Shown here piece after piece: positions 25,630-33,694 of a stretch of 64,000 nucleotides of DNA. The notes beneath the pieces were generated by a model. The model was not told the DNA's origin. It worked only from the letters and a program-made list of their open reading frames with translations, and ran no database searches. Numbering within the stretch: position 1 is the stretch's first letter; the number at the start of each line of letters is the position of its first letter. The stretch covers positions 1 through 64,000 of the forward strand of contig JAXDII010000095.1 of the NCBI GenBank assembly GCA_034664085.1, given 5' to 3'. A program made the translations under genes and the position numbers. This stretch comes from JACVRW01 sp034664085 (GTDB lineage Bacteria > Actinomycetota > Thermoleophilia > Solirubrobacterales > Thermoleophilaceae).

Positions 25630-27513
25630 ATGGCTGAGTATCGCCCGAAGAATCGAGGGCTCGAGCGCGTCCTCGGGACGGGCTCGCTGTTCGCGACCGC
25701 CTACGGCAACGTCGGCTCCTCGATCTACTACGCGCTCGGGCTCGTCGCGATCTACGCGGCTGGCATGACGCCGGTGGTGTTCGTGATCGCCGGCCTCATC
25801 TTCGCCGCCACCGCGGCCACCTACGCCGAGGCCACCACGATGTACCCCGAGGCCGGCGGGTCGTCGTCCTTCGCGCGCCGCGCCTTCAACGAGTTCTGGT
25901 CCTTCTTCGCGGCCTGGGGCCAGATGCTCACCTACATCATCACGATCGCGATCTCGGCGTTCTTCGTCCCGCACTACCTGGGCGTGTTCTGGGACCCGCT
26001 CGGCGAGTCGCCGGGGGACATCATCGCCGGCATCGTCGTGGTGATCGTCCTGGCGGGCGTCAACATCGTCGGCGCCAAGGAGTCGGCCGGGGTCAACGTC
26101 GGCTTCGCGGTCGCCGACTTCCTCACGCAGGTGGGGCTGGTGGTCGTCGGCATCTTCCTGGTGCTCGACCCGGAGATGCTGGTCGACCAGATCGACTTCG
26201 GCACCACCCCGACGGTCGGCGACTTCCTGATCGCGATCCCCGTGGCGATGGTCGCCTACACCGGGATCGAGACCGTGTCGAACATGGCCGAGGAGGCGCG
26301 CGACTACGGCAAGACGATCCCGCGCGGCATCGGGCTCGTGGTCGGTGCAGTCGCGGTCATCTACACGTTCCTGCCGGCGATCGCGCTTTCGGCGATGCCG
26401 GTCGAGAACGGCGAGACGCTGCTGGCCAAGTCCAAGGAGGAGGGCGGCTACGCCGACGACCCGGTGCTCGGCGTGGTCGAGAACATGGACCTGGGCGCGC
26501 TGTCCGGCGCCGCCGAGATCTACGTCGGCATCCTGGCCGCCACGATCCTGTTCATCGCTACGAACGCGGGGCTGATCGGCGTGTCGCGGCTGACGTACTC
26601 GATGGGCCAGCACCGCCAGCTGCCAGAGCTGCTGCGCGCGCTGCATCCGCGCTTCCGCACGCCGTACGTGGCGATCATCGTCTTCGGCGCCGTCGCCTGC
26701 CTCGCGATCGTGCCCGGCCAGGCGGACTTCCTGGGAGTGATCTACGCCTTCGGGGCGATGCTCTCGTTCACGATGGCGCACCTCTCGCTGGTCAAGCTGC
26801 GCATCGACCAGCCGGACGCGGAGCGCCCGTGGCGCAGTCCGGGCACGCTGCGCGTGAGGGGCCGCGAGCTCCCCCTCCTGGCGCTCTTCGGCGGGTTCGG
26901 CACCGGCACCGCGCTGATCGTCGCCACCGTGCTCGACCTGCGCGTGTTCGTGTCGGGCCTGCTCTGGCTGGCGCTCGGCGTGGTGATCTACGTCGTGTAC
27001 CGGCGCCGGCAGGGCCTGTCGCTCACCGAGACCGTCAAGATCGTGACGCCCCAGCCGGCAGTGGAGCACGAGGTCGAGTACGAGTCCGTGCTGGTCGCCT
27101 TCGAGGAGGGCCACTTTTCGCCCGAGGTGGTCTCGACCGCCGCCCGGCTGGCCGCACGCCGCCGCCGCGGCATCCACGTGCTGGTGACGATCACGGTGCC
27201 GCCGAACTCGCCGATCGACGCCCCGCTGCCTGAGCAGGAGGCGCGTGCGGCCTCGGTGATCGACTCCGCGCGCGTGCGCGGCGGACGCCGGGTCACGGGG
27301 CACTGGGAGAAGGTGCGCCCCGGGCAGGCGGGACGCCGCATCGTCGAGGAGGCGCGCGAGATTCGCGCCCGGGCGCTCGTGATGTCGCTGCCTCCGCGGC
27401 GTGCGGGGATGTCGCTGTTCGGCAAGACGCTCGAGACGGTGCTGAGCGAGCGGCCCTGCCGCGTGATCATCGAATCGTCGCGCGGGGTGGACGGCAGTCG
27501 CGGGGGAAGCTGA
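25630..27513 (+). CDS. APC-superfamily permease with C-terminal USP-like domain (first copy)
   Basis: This 627-residue protein has twelve predicted membrane segments over residues about 15-460. APC features are the broken first helix (TAYGNVGSSIYYALG) and the TYAEATTMYPEAGG segment. Residues about 480-610 form a cytosolic universal-stress-protein-like domain (YESVLVAFEEGHFSPEVVSTA through RPCRVIIESS). APC proteins with such tails include amino-acid carriers and KimA-type K+/H+ symporters. A second copy and two TrkA-type nucleotide-binding proteins follow, so potassium or osmotic control is a reasonable but unproven guess. Confidence 0.88.
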   Translation: MAEYRPKNRGLERVLGTGSLFATAYGNVGSSIYYALGLVAIYAAGMTPVVFVIAGLIFAATAATYAEATTMYPEAGGSSSFARRAFNEFWSFFAAWGQMLTYIITIAISAFFVPHYLGVFWDPLGESPGDIIAGIVVVIVLAGVNIVGAKESAGVNVGFAVADFLTQVGLVVVGIFLVLDPEMLVDQIDFGTTPTVGDFLIAIPVAMVAYTGIETVSNMAEEARDYGKTIPRGIGLVVGAVAVIYTFLPAIALSAMPVENGETLLAKSKEEGGYADDPVLGVVENMDLGALSGAAEIYVGILAATILFIATNAGLIGVSRLTYSMGQHRQLPELLRALHPRFRTPYVAIIVFGAVACLAIVPGQADFLGVIYAFGAMLSFTMAHLSLVKLRIDQPDAERPWRSPGTLRVRGRELPLLALFGGFGTGTALIVATVLDLRVFVSGLLWLALGVVIYVVYRRRQGLSLTETVKIVTPQPAVEHEVEYESVLVAFEEGHFSPEVVSTAARLAARRRRGIHVLVTITVPPNSPIDAPLPEQEARAASVIDSARVRGGRRVTGHWEKVRPGQAGRRIVEEAREIRARALVMSLPPRRAGMSLFGKTLETVLSERPCRVIIESSRGVDGSRGGS

Positions 27514-27531
27514 GCCGGCCCCCGGCGGAAC

Positions 27532-27537
27532 TACGAT
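27532..27537 (+). promoter_or_regulatory. -10 element of the small membrane protein gene
   Basis: TACGAT ends 7 nt before GTG 27545. The ATG at 27536 lies inside this hexamer, so it is an unlikely start. The spacing equals that of several other leaderless-type starts in the window. Confidence 0.45.
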
Positions 27538-27544
27538 GTTGGCC

Positions 27545-27730
27545 GTGCAACGCGCCTATCACGCGTCCACGCGGCTGCTCAGCGCCGTGCTGCTGGCGAT
27601 CGGCGTGGCGATGGTCGTGTCCACGCTCGCGCGCGGGGGCGGTCCCCTTGCGCTCGGCGTCGTGCTCGGCACGATGCTTGCCCTGATCGGCGCGGGGCGG
27701 CTGTGGCTCGCCCGCGGCGGCGAGCGGTGA
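27545..27730 (+). CDS. Small two-helix membrane protein
   Basis: This 61-residue protein has two hydrophobic helices (about 8-27, LLSAVLLAIGVAMVVSTLA, and 33-52, LALGVVLGTMLALIGAG) separated by a short Gly-rich turn, and ends in a basic tail. No family was recognised. It is placed between two APC-USP permeases and overlaps the second one by 4 bp (GTGA). It could be a small accessory subunit of that permease. Confidence 0.7.
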   Translation: MQRAYHASTRLLSAVLLAIGVAMVVSTLARGGGPLALGVVLGTMLALIGAGRLWLARGGER

Positions 27731-29775
27731 GCTCAGAGGACGACGGGGGGCCGCGGCCCGGAGGCGCCCACGAGCGCGCCCGGCGCGCGGCCGTGGCCGG
27801 CCGCGCGCGCTCTCAGCTGAAGCGCGGCACGGAGCGAGCCGGACGCGCGGGCGCCCGCATCGCCCGCGGGCTGGGCGAGCCAGCCCTGTTCGCGATCCTG
27901 CTCAGCTCGGTCGTCTCCGGGCTGTTCATGGTGCTCGGGGTCGTCGCCGACGACGCACTCGGGCTCACGCCGGTCGCCTTCCTGCTGGCCGGGATGTTCC
28001 TCGTCCTCACCTTCGCGACGTACGTGGAGGGCAGCTCGCTGCACCCGGAGCGTGGCGGCGCGTCGACGTTCGCCCGCTATGCCTTCGACGAGCTCTGGAG
28101 CTTCGTCGCCGGCTGGGCGATCCTGCTCGACTACGTGATCGTGATGGCGATCGGCGCCGTCACGATCACGGATTACCTCGCGGTGTTCTGGGACGACCTC
28201 GACGACGGCGGGCTCGAGGTCGTGATCGCGGGGCTGGCGCTGGCCTTCGTCGCCGCGCAAAACGTGCGCGGCCTGACCGCCGACCGGCTCGGCGGCGTCC
28301 TGCGGCTCTCGCTGTTCGGCATCGCCCTGCTCGTGGCGGTGGCGGCGATCGCGCTCGCGCAGAACTGGGATCCGGCGGCGATCACGGACTCGATCGACCT
28401 GGGCGCCGCCCCCGGCTGGGACGGTTTCCTGTTCGCCACCGTCGTCGCCGCCGTGGCGCTGGTGGGAGTGGAGGCGGCATCCGGGCTGGCCGGCGAGGTG
28501 CGCGTCGGGCGCCGCGGGCTGCGGCGCGTGGTGCTGGTGACGTCCGGAACGGCGCTCGTGCTGTTCGTGGGCGTGTCGATCGCCGCGCTGATGGCGCAGC
28601 CGGTGACGGACGGCCAGACCGCGCTCGGGGGCCGCTTCGCCGAGGCGCCGGTGCTGGGCCTGGTGGCGGCGTTCGAGCAGGACTGGCTCAGGCACGCCGG
28701 ACGCATCGTGGTGGGCACCACCGGCGCGGCGGTGCTGATCGTGGCGATGAACAGCCAGATGCTCGGGATCGCCCGGCTGGCGTACTCGCTCGCCACCAAC
28801 CGGCAGATCCCCAGTGGCGCCGGGCGGCTGCACGAGCGCCGCGGAACGCCCTACATCGCGATCACGGTGGCGGCGGTGGTCGCCTTCGCGCTTGCCGTGC
28901 CGCACGACCTCGACTTCCTGGCCGGCATCTTCGCGTTCGGCGCGATGCTCACGTTCGCGATCGCGCATCTGTCCGTGATCGTGCTGCGCTACCGCGAGCG
29001 CGACCGCCCGAGTGCCTTCCGGGTTCCCTTCTCGATCAAGGTGGGCCGCGGGACGATCCCGGTGCCCGCTGCGCTGGGTGCGCTCTTCTCGATCCTCGCG
29101 TGGGTCAGCGTGATCGTGCTCCACGAGGGCGCGCGCATCGTCGGCGGCATCTGGATGGCGGTCGGGATCGCGATGTACGTGGCGTACAGGCGCGCGCAGG
29201 GCAAGGCGCTCACCAAGCGCTTCACGATCCCTCCCGAGGCGCTGCAGGAGAGCGCGCCGGTCGAGTACGGCAGCATCCTCGTGCCGGTCTTCGGCGACCC
29301 GATCGACGACGAGATCGTCGGCACCGCCGGGCGGCTGGCCGCGGAGCACGCCGAAGACAACGAGAGCGGGGCCGTGGTGGAGGCGCTGTACGTCTTCGAG
29401 ATCCCGATGTCGCTGCCGATCGACGCCCGCGTGCCGGACGAACGCGTGAAGGAGGCCAAGCGCGTGCTCGCGCGTGCGAAGGCGGTCGGGGAGGAGTACG
29501 AGGGCGTGGAAGTGGCCACCGCCATGGTGCGCGGACGCACGGTGGGGCAGGCGATCGTCTCCGAGGCGCGCCGGCGCGGGGTGGAGGCGATCGTGCTCGC
29601 CGCGGAGGAGCCGAGCCGCGTGCGCGGCGGTGCGATCCTCGGGGGACGCGGACGCTCGCGCGACCGCTTCGTGGGGGACACCACCCGCTACGTGATCGAG
29701 AAGGCCTCCTGCAAGGTGTTCCTCACGGCGCCGCCCGCGGGCGAGGAAGGCACCCGCGAGGGCGTTCTCCCCTAG
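27727..29775 (+). CDS. APC-superfamily permease with C-terminal USP domain (second copy)
   Basis: This 682-residue relative of the protein encoded at 25630 has an extra basic N-terminal tail of about 45 residues. Twelve membrane segments span about 50-480 (LFAILLSSVVSGLFMVLG, TYVEGSSLHPERGG). The USP domain (about 510-660) begins YGSILVPVFGDPIDDEIVGTA and contains LGGRGRSRDRFVGDTTRYVI, similar to the nucleotide-binding Gly motif of ATP-binding USPs, which the first copy lacks. Start GTG 27727 overlaps the preceding stop. The substrate is unknown; the downstream TrkA-type genes suggest cation control. Confidence 0.87.
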   Translation: MSSEDDGGPRPGGAHERARRAAVAGRARSQLKRGTERAGRAGARIARGLGEPALFAILLSSVVSGLFMVLGVVADDALGLTPVAFLLAGMFLVLTFATYVEGSSLHPERGGASTFARYAFDELWSFVAGWAILLDYVIVMAIGAVTITDYLAVFWDDLDDGGLEVVIAGLALAFVAAQNVRGLTADRLGGVLRLSLFGIALLVAVAAIALAQNWDPAAITDSIDLGAAPGWDGFLFATVVAAVALVGVEAASGLAGEVRVGRRGLRRVVLVTSGTALVLFVGVSIAALMAQPVTDGQTALGGRFAEAPVLGLVAAFEQDWLRHAGRIVVGTTGAAVLIVAMNSQMLGIARLAYSLATNRQIPSGAGRLHERRGTPYIAITVAAVVAFALAVPHDLDFLAGIFAFGAMLTFAIAHLSVIVLRYRERDRPSAFRVPFSIKVGRGTIPVPAALGALFSILAWVSVIVLHEGARIVGGIWMAVGIAMYVAYRRAQGKALTKRFTIPPEALQESAPVEYGSILVPVFGDPIDDEIVGTAGRLAAEHAEDNESGAVVEALYVFEIPMSLPIDARVPDERVKEAKRVLARAKAVGEEYEGVEVATAMVRGRTVGQAIVSEARRRGVEAIVLAAEEPSRVRGGAILGGRGRSRDRFVGDTTRYVIEKASCKVFLTAPPAGEEGTREGVLP

Positions 29776-29778
29776 AGT
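29773..29778 (+). promoter_or_regulatory. -10 element of the TrkA-type gene pair
   Basis: TAGAGT overlaps the stop codon of the second permease and lies 9 nt before the ATG at 29788, where GGGAG could also act as a weak ribosome-binding site. The pair may thus be transcribed both with the permease and on its own. Confidence 0.4.
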
Positions 29779-29787
29779 GGGAGCTGA

Positions 29788-30234
29788 ATGTTCGTACTGA
29801 TCGTGGGATGCGGGCGCGTGGGGTCCGCGATCGCCAACTCGATGCTCGCCGAGGGGCACGAAGTCTCCGTCCTGGACGAGGACGCGGAGGCGATTGCGCT
29901 GCTCGAGCGCGGCCAGACCGATGGCTGGGAGGAGCGCGGCGGGCGCTTCACCGAGGGCACCGCGCTGGAGATCGACGCGCTGCTCGCCGCCGGCATCGAG
30001 CAGGCCGACGCCTTCGTCGCCTCTACGGATGGCGACAACACGAACCTCGTGATCGCCCAGATCGCGAAGCGCCGCTTCAACGTCGATCGGGTCGTGGTGC
30101 GCGTGCTCGACCCGGCACGTGCGCGCTGGTACGCGGAGCAGGGTCTGCAGACGGTCTGCCCGACCCAGACCGCCATCGAGCTGCTCGAGGCCGCGGTGCG
30201 CGGCCAGATCCGCTTCGAGGGAGTGTCCGGCTAA
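29788..30234 (+). CDS. TrkA-N (RCK) nucleotide-binding protein, short form
   Basis: This 148-residue protein consists of one RCK/TrkA-N Rossmann domain. It has VLIVGCGRVGSAIANSML (the GxGxxG motif) and an acidic residue ending strand two (VLDED), then DAFVASTDGDNTNLVIAQIAKRRF. No TrkA-C ligand domain follows. Together with the next gene it resembles the paired CeoB/CeoC TrkA proteins of actinobacteria, which gate K+ uptake. No TrkH/TrkG channel is seen; the neighbouring permeases are the obvious partners. Confidence 0.9.
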   Translation: MFVLIVGCGRVGSAIANSMLAEGHEVSVLDEDAEAIALLERGQTDGWEERGGRFTEGTALEIDALLAAGIEQADAFVASTDGDNTNLVIAQIAKRRFNVDRVVVRVLDPARARWYAEQGLQTVCPTQTAIELLEAAVRGQIRFEGVSG

Positions 30235-30237
30235 GCC

Positions 30238-30912
30238 ATGTATGTGGTCATCGTGGGCGCCGGCAAGGTCGGCTGGAACCTGGCGCGGGAGCTGCTCGCC
30301 AAGCGGCACGAGATCACGGTGATCGAGTCCGACCCGAACCGCTTCGCCGTCGTCGAGCAGGAGCTCGAGCACAGCGCCCAGTACGGCGACGGCTCTGAGC
30401 TGTGGATCCTGGAGCGCGCGGGCATCGAGCGCGCCGACCTGGTGGTCGCCGTGACCGGCGACGACGAGGACAACATCCTGATCTCCCAGGTGGCGCGCGA
30501 GAAGTACGGCGTCACCCGCGTCGTGGCGCGCTGCAACAACCCGCGCAACCTCCAGCACTTCGAGCTGCTCGGCGTGAAGCCGGCCATCTCCGCCACCGAC
30601 CTGATCCTGCGGCTGATCGAGCACGAGGTGCCGAAGTACGGCCTGGTGCACCTGCTCGACCTGCCCGAGGAGCGGCTCGAGATCATCGAGCTCGAGGTGG
30701 CCGAGGGCAGCGAGGCCGCCGGCAAGCGCGTGAAGGAGCTCGGGCTGCCTGACGGCTCGCTGGTGATCTCGGTGCTGCGCGACGGCGGCGGGTTCGTCCC
30801 CACCGGGGACTCCGTCGTCCAGGCCGGCGACGAAGTGCTGCTGGTGCTCGACGTGGGCCTCGAGAACCGCGTGACCGAGCGCTTCAGCGACCGCTCCGGC
30901 GCCCCCGCGTAG
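30238..30912 (+). CDS. TrkA-type K+ transport regulator with TrkA-C domain
   Basis: This 224-residue protein has an N-terminal RCK domain (YVVIVGAGKVGWNLAREL, then IESDPNRF and DDEDNILISQVAREKYG) and a C-terminal TrkA-C domain, about 140-220 (IIELEVAEGSEAAGKRVKELGLP, VQAGDEVLLVLD). It binds NAD(H)/ATP-like ligands and, in some relatives, c-di-AMP in TrkA-C. It starts 3 nt after the short partner and shares one base with the next gene (TAGTG). It probably forms mixed rings with the short form that control the permeases upstream. Confidence 0.92.
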   Translation: MYVVIVGAGKVGWNLARELLAKRHEITVIESDPNRFAVVEQELEHSAQYGDGSELWILERAGIERADLVVAVTGDDEDNILISQVAREKYGVTRVVARCNNPRNLQHFELLGVKPAISATDLILRLIEHEVPKYGLVHLLDLPEERLEIIELEVAEGSEAAGKRVKELGLPDGSLVISVLRDGGGFVPTGDSVVQAGDEVLLVLDVGLENRVTERFSDRSGAPA

Positions 30913-32147
30913 TGGCTCGCCGCAGGGTCGACCATCTGCTGATCGGCGGCGGGCTCGCCGCCGCGAACTGCGCGCGCTGGCTGCGCGAGGAGGGCGCCGA
31001 CGGGTCGGTGCTGCTCGTCGGCCGCGAGCCCGACGCGCCCTACAACCGGCCGCCGCTCTCGAAGGGCTACCTTCAGGGCAAGGAGTCACGTGAGGACGCG
31101 CTGTTTCGGCCCGACGGCTGGTGGGGCGAGCAGGACATCGAGCTGATGACCCGCACGAGCGTGATGAAGCTCGACACCGCCGAGCGCGTCGCGACGCTGT
31201 CCACGAAGGAAGAGATCGAGTTCGGCAGCGCGCTGATCGCCACCGGCGCCAACGTGCGCCGCATCCGCGCCGACGGCGCCGAGCTGGACGGCGTCCACTA
31301 TCTGCGCGCCTTCGGCAACTCGGACGCGATCCGCGCCGACGCCGAGGGCGCCGGGCGCGTGGTCCTGATCGGCGGCAGCTACATCGGCTGCGAGGTGGCC
31401 GCCTCGCTCACGGCGGCCTACGGCGTCAAGTGCGCGATCGTCATGCAGGAGGAGGTCACGCTCGAGCGCCAGTTCGGCCGCGAGATCGGCAGCTTCTTCC
31501 AGGGCGTGCTGGAGGAGCACGGCGTGGAGGTGCACGGCTCCGACGAGCTGGCCCGCTTCGAGGGCTCGGACGGCCGCGTGCGCAAGGTGGTCACCGGCAA
31601 CGGGCTCGAGCTCGACTGCGACCTCGTCGTGGTGGGCGCCGGCGTGATGCCCGACGTGATGCTCGCCCGGTCCGCCGGGCTAGAGCTGGGGGAGACCGGC
31701 GGCGTGAAGTGCAGCGCGCAGCTCGAGACGTCCGTGCCCGGCGTCTACGCCGCCGGCGACATGTGCGAGTACGAGAGCCCCATCCACAACGCCCGGCTGC
31801 GGCTGGAGCACTGGGACGTCGCGTTCAACCACGGCAAGACCGCGGCGCTGAACATGCTCGGCCGGGGCGTCGAGCACGACGTGATCCCCTACTTCTTCTC
31901 CGACCTCGCCGACTGGGCTTCGTTCGAGTACGTCGGACCCGGCTCCGGCGACGTGGTGGTGCGCGGCTCGCTGGAGAGCGGCGAGTTCGCGGCCTTCTTC
32001 CTGCACGAGGACGAGGGGCACGTGGTCGCCGCGCTGTCGGTCGGCCGCTCCGACGACCTCGAGCACGCGCGCCGCTTCATCGCCGAGCGGACGAAGCCCG
32101 ACGCGGGCAAGCTGGCGGACACCAGCTCGGACCTCGGCTCGCTCTAG
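30912..32147 (+). CDS. FAD-dependent pyridine nucleotide-disulphide/ferredoxin reductase family oxidoreductase
   Basis: This 411-residue flavoprotein has the FAD motif LLIGGGLAAANCARWLRE near the N terminus and PYNRPPLSKGYLQG, typical of rubredoxin/ferredoxin reductases of oxygenase systems. It also has the NAD(P) motif VVLIGGSYIGCEVAASL (about 153-169) and GVYAAGDMCEYES binding the FAD tail. A C-terminal reductase domain follows. It would move electrons from NAD(P)H to a ferredoxin or rubredoxin; none is encoded nearby. A role in general redox balance or as an AIF-like protein is possible. Confidence 0.88.
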   Translation: MARRRVDHLLIGGGLAAANCARWLREEGADGSVLLVGREPDAPYNRPPLSKGYLQGKESREDALFRPDGWWGEQDIELMTRTSVMKLDTAERVATLSTKEEIEFGSALIATGANVRRIRADGAELDGVHYLRAFGNSDAIRADAEGAGRVVLIGGSYIGCEVAASLTAAYGVKCAIVMQEEVTLERQFGREIGSFFQGVLEEHGVEVHGSDELARFEGSDGRVRKVVTGNGLELDCDLVVVGAGVMPDVMLARSAGLELGETGGVKCSAQLETSVPGVYAAGDMCEYESPIHNARLRLEHWDVAFNHGKTAALNMLGRGVEHDVIPYFFSDLADWASFEYVGPGSGDVVVRGSLESGEFAAFFLHEDEGHVVAALSVGRSDDLEHARRFIAERTKPDAGKLADTSSDLGSL

Positions 32148-32152
32148 CCGCT

Positions 32153-32734
32153 TCAGGCGGAGGCTGCGATCACGGCGAGGTCGCCCTCGGCCCAGCGCAG
32201 CTCGGGCCGCAGGCCCGCCTCGCTCAGCCAGGCGGCCAGCGTCTCGAGGCGGTCGGGAAAGTCCACCGCGGGGTCCAATGGGGCCGGCCGGGCGACTGGC
32301 GCGTCCGGCACCACGACGTCGGCCATCACGAAGCGCCCGCCCGGCGCGAGGCGTTCGCCGACGCGCCGGAACAGGCCGGCCTTGCCGGGCCCGTCGAGGT
32401 GGTGCACGGCGAGGGCGGAGACGACCAGGTCGAACAGTCCGTCGGGCAGCGGGTCCTCGAGACGCCCGAGCAGCAGCTCCGCACGCCCGCCGAGAGCGGC
32501 TGTGGCCACCTTCAGCATGTCGGCGCTCGCATCGAGGCCCACGGCCGCCGCACCGGGGTGCGCCTGCAGGCAGCGGCGCGTCGTCTCGCCCGTCCCGACA
32601 CCGATGTCCAGCAGACGGGCGACGGTGAGATCCGCAGTGGCGAGCACCAGCTCGTCGTGCAGGCGGTCGTATAGCGGCAGCGCCTCGCGCATCAGGGCCA
32701 GGTACTGAGCCGGAGCGTCGTGGTACTGAGCCAC
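32153..32734 (-). CDS. SAM-dependent class I methyltransferase
   Basis: This 193-residue protein has the Rossmann SAM motif LLDIGVGTGETTRRCL (about 41-56), the acidic end of strand two (VGLDAS) and DLVVSALAVHHL with a post-motif of GGRFVMADVVVPD. It resembles small-molecule or quinone-type methyltransferases, but the acceptor cannot be told. Its GTG start lies 6 nt behind TAGTCT, and it ends 5 bp from the convergent flavoprotein gene. Confidence 0.87.
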   Translation of the reverse strand: MAQYHDAPAQYLALMREALPLYDRLHDELVLATADLTVARLLDIGVGTGETTRRCLQAHPGAAAVGLDASADMLKVATAALGGRAELLLGRLEDPLPDGLFDLVVSALAVHHLDGPGKAGLFRRVGERLAPGGRFVMADVVVPDAPVARPAPLDPAVDFPDRLETLAAWLSEAGLRPELRWAEGDLAVIAASA

Positions 32735-32740
32735 GGCGCG

Positions 32741-32746
32741 AGACTA
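32741..32746 (-). promoter_or_regulatory. -10 element of the methyltransferase gene
   Basis: On the minus strand TAGTCT lies 6 nt before GTG 32734, with no Shine-Dalgarno sequence. It is the same hexamer as at 13891 and 25613. Confidence 0.45.
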
Positions 32747-32776
32747 CGCGGCGCGCCTGCTAGACCCAGTGGGGCG

Positions 32777-33592
32777 ATGAGCCGATCCCCCAGGGCCAGC
32801 TACTTCGACGACGCATCGATGCTGCGCCGCGTGCACCGCGAGCGCGCCGTGGCGCTGAGCGGCCCCCGCGCGCTGCTGATGCAGGCCGCCCACCCGCTGG
32901 CGGTGGCGGGGCTGCTGGCGCACACGACGGCGCTGGACGAGCCCTACAAGCGCCTGGCGCGGACGGCCACGGTGCTGCACACGATCGGCTTCGGCTCGCG
33001 CGACGACGCCAACCGGGTCGCACGGGGCGTGCGCGGCATGCACCTGCAGGTGAAGGGGCGGCTGCGCCAGCCCGCCGGGGCCTACCCGGTGGGGACGGAG
33101 TACCGCGCGGACGATCCCGACCTGCTGCTGTGGGTCCTGTTCACGCTGGCCGACTCGGGCCAGGCGGTGTACCGCACCTGCGTCGGTGCGCTGTCGCGCG
33201 AGGAGCAGGCCGCCTACTGGAAGGACTACCGCACGATCGGGCGCCTGTTCGGGCTGCGCGCCGACGAGATGCCGCGCACGCTTGCCGACCTGGACGACTA
33301 CCGCCGCTCGATGCTCGAGGGCGACGAGCTGCACGTGACCGACTGGGCGCGCGAGCGCGCCCGCACGATCGTGCTGGACCCGCCGGTGCCGCTGGCCGCC
33401 CGGCCGCTCGTGGAAGCCGTCAACTTCGTGACGATCGCCCTCCTGCCCGACCGGATCCGCGACGAGTACGGGTTCTCGCCGCTGCCGCCCGCCTTCGTGC
33501 GCAAGGCGGTGGTGCGTGCGGGCGGCGCGTACGTCAAGCGCGCGGTGCTGCCGCTGCTGCCGGCGCGCTTGAGGCTGAGTCCGGCGGCCTGA
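32777..33592 (+). CDS. MpaB/DUF2236-family oxygenase-like protein
   Basis: This 271-residue protein belongs to the DUF2236 family, which includes MpaB and the latex-clearing rubber oxygenase Lcp. LLMQAAHPLAVAGLLAHT (His near 37) matches the family core, followed by LLLWVLFTLADSG and DDYRRSMLEGDEL. Characterised relatives bind haem b through a His and cleave C=C bonds; most actinobacterial members are uncharacterised. The ATG at 32777 is 10 nt behind TAGACC. No signal peptide is present, so the protein is probably cytosolic or peripheral. Confidence 0.83.
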   Translation: MSRSPRASYFDDASMLRRVHRERAVALSGPRALLMQAAHPLAVAGLLAHTTALDEPYKRLARTATVLHTIGFGSRDDANRVARGVRGMHLQVKGRLRQPAGAYPVGTEYRADDPDLLLWVLFTLADSGQAVYRTCVGALSREEQAAYWKDYRTIGRLFGLRADEMPRTLADLDDYRRSMLEGDELHVTDWARERARTIVLDPPVPLAARPLVEAVNFVTIALLPDRIRDEYGFSPLPPAFVRKAVVRAGGAYVKRAVLPLLPARLRLSPAA

Positions 33593-33601
33593 GCGGCCCT
33601 A

Positions 33602-33672
33602 CTGGGGAGCAGGGACTCGAACCCCGATAACCAGCTCCAGAGGCTGGCGTCTTGCCATTAGACGACTCCCCA
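33602..33672 (-). tRNA. tRNA-Gln (anticodon CTG)
   Basis: On the minus strand the 71 nt fold into a full cloverleaf. The acceptor arm is TGGGGAG/CTCCCCA. The D arm is GTCT-loop-AGAC, the anticodon arm CCAGC-CTCTGGA-GCTGG with CTG in the centre, and the T arm CGGGG-TTCGAGT-CCCTG. The CCA end is not encoded. CTG reads the codon CAG, the dominant Gln codon at this G+C content. Confidence 0.97.
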
Positions 33673-33694
33673 ATCGGTCGAAAGGATAGAGGCC

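Noticed and set aside
22071..25631. Long His/Asp-rich minus-strand frame opposite hppA and the CAP gene
   Set aside because: It is an antisense shadow of transmembrane and secreted-protein codons. It crosses four real gene boundaries.
27536..27730. ATG 27536 as start of the small membrane protein
   Set aside because: It lies inside the TACGAT -10 element; GTG 27545 is 7 nt downstream and fits the pattern of the other genes.
27733..31089. Long minus-strand frame opposite the second permease and TrkA genes
   Set aside because: Same shadow pattern; all rightward genes here have clear families and coupled starts.
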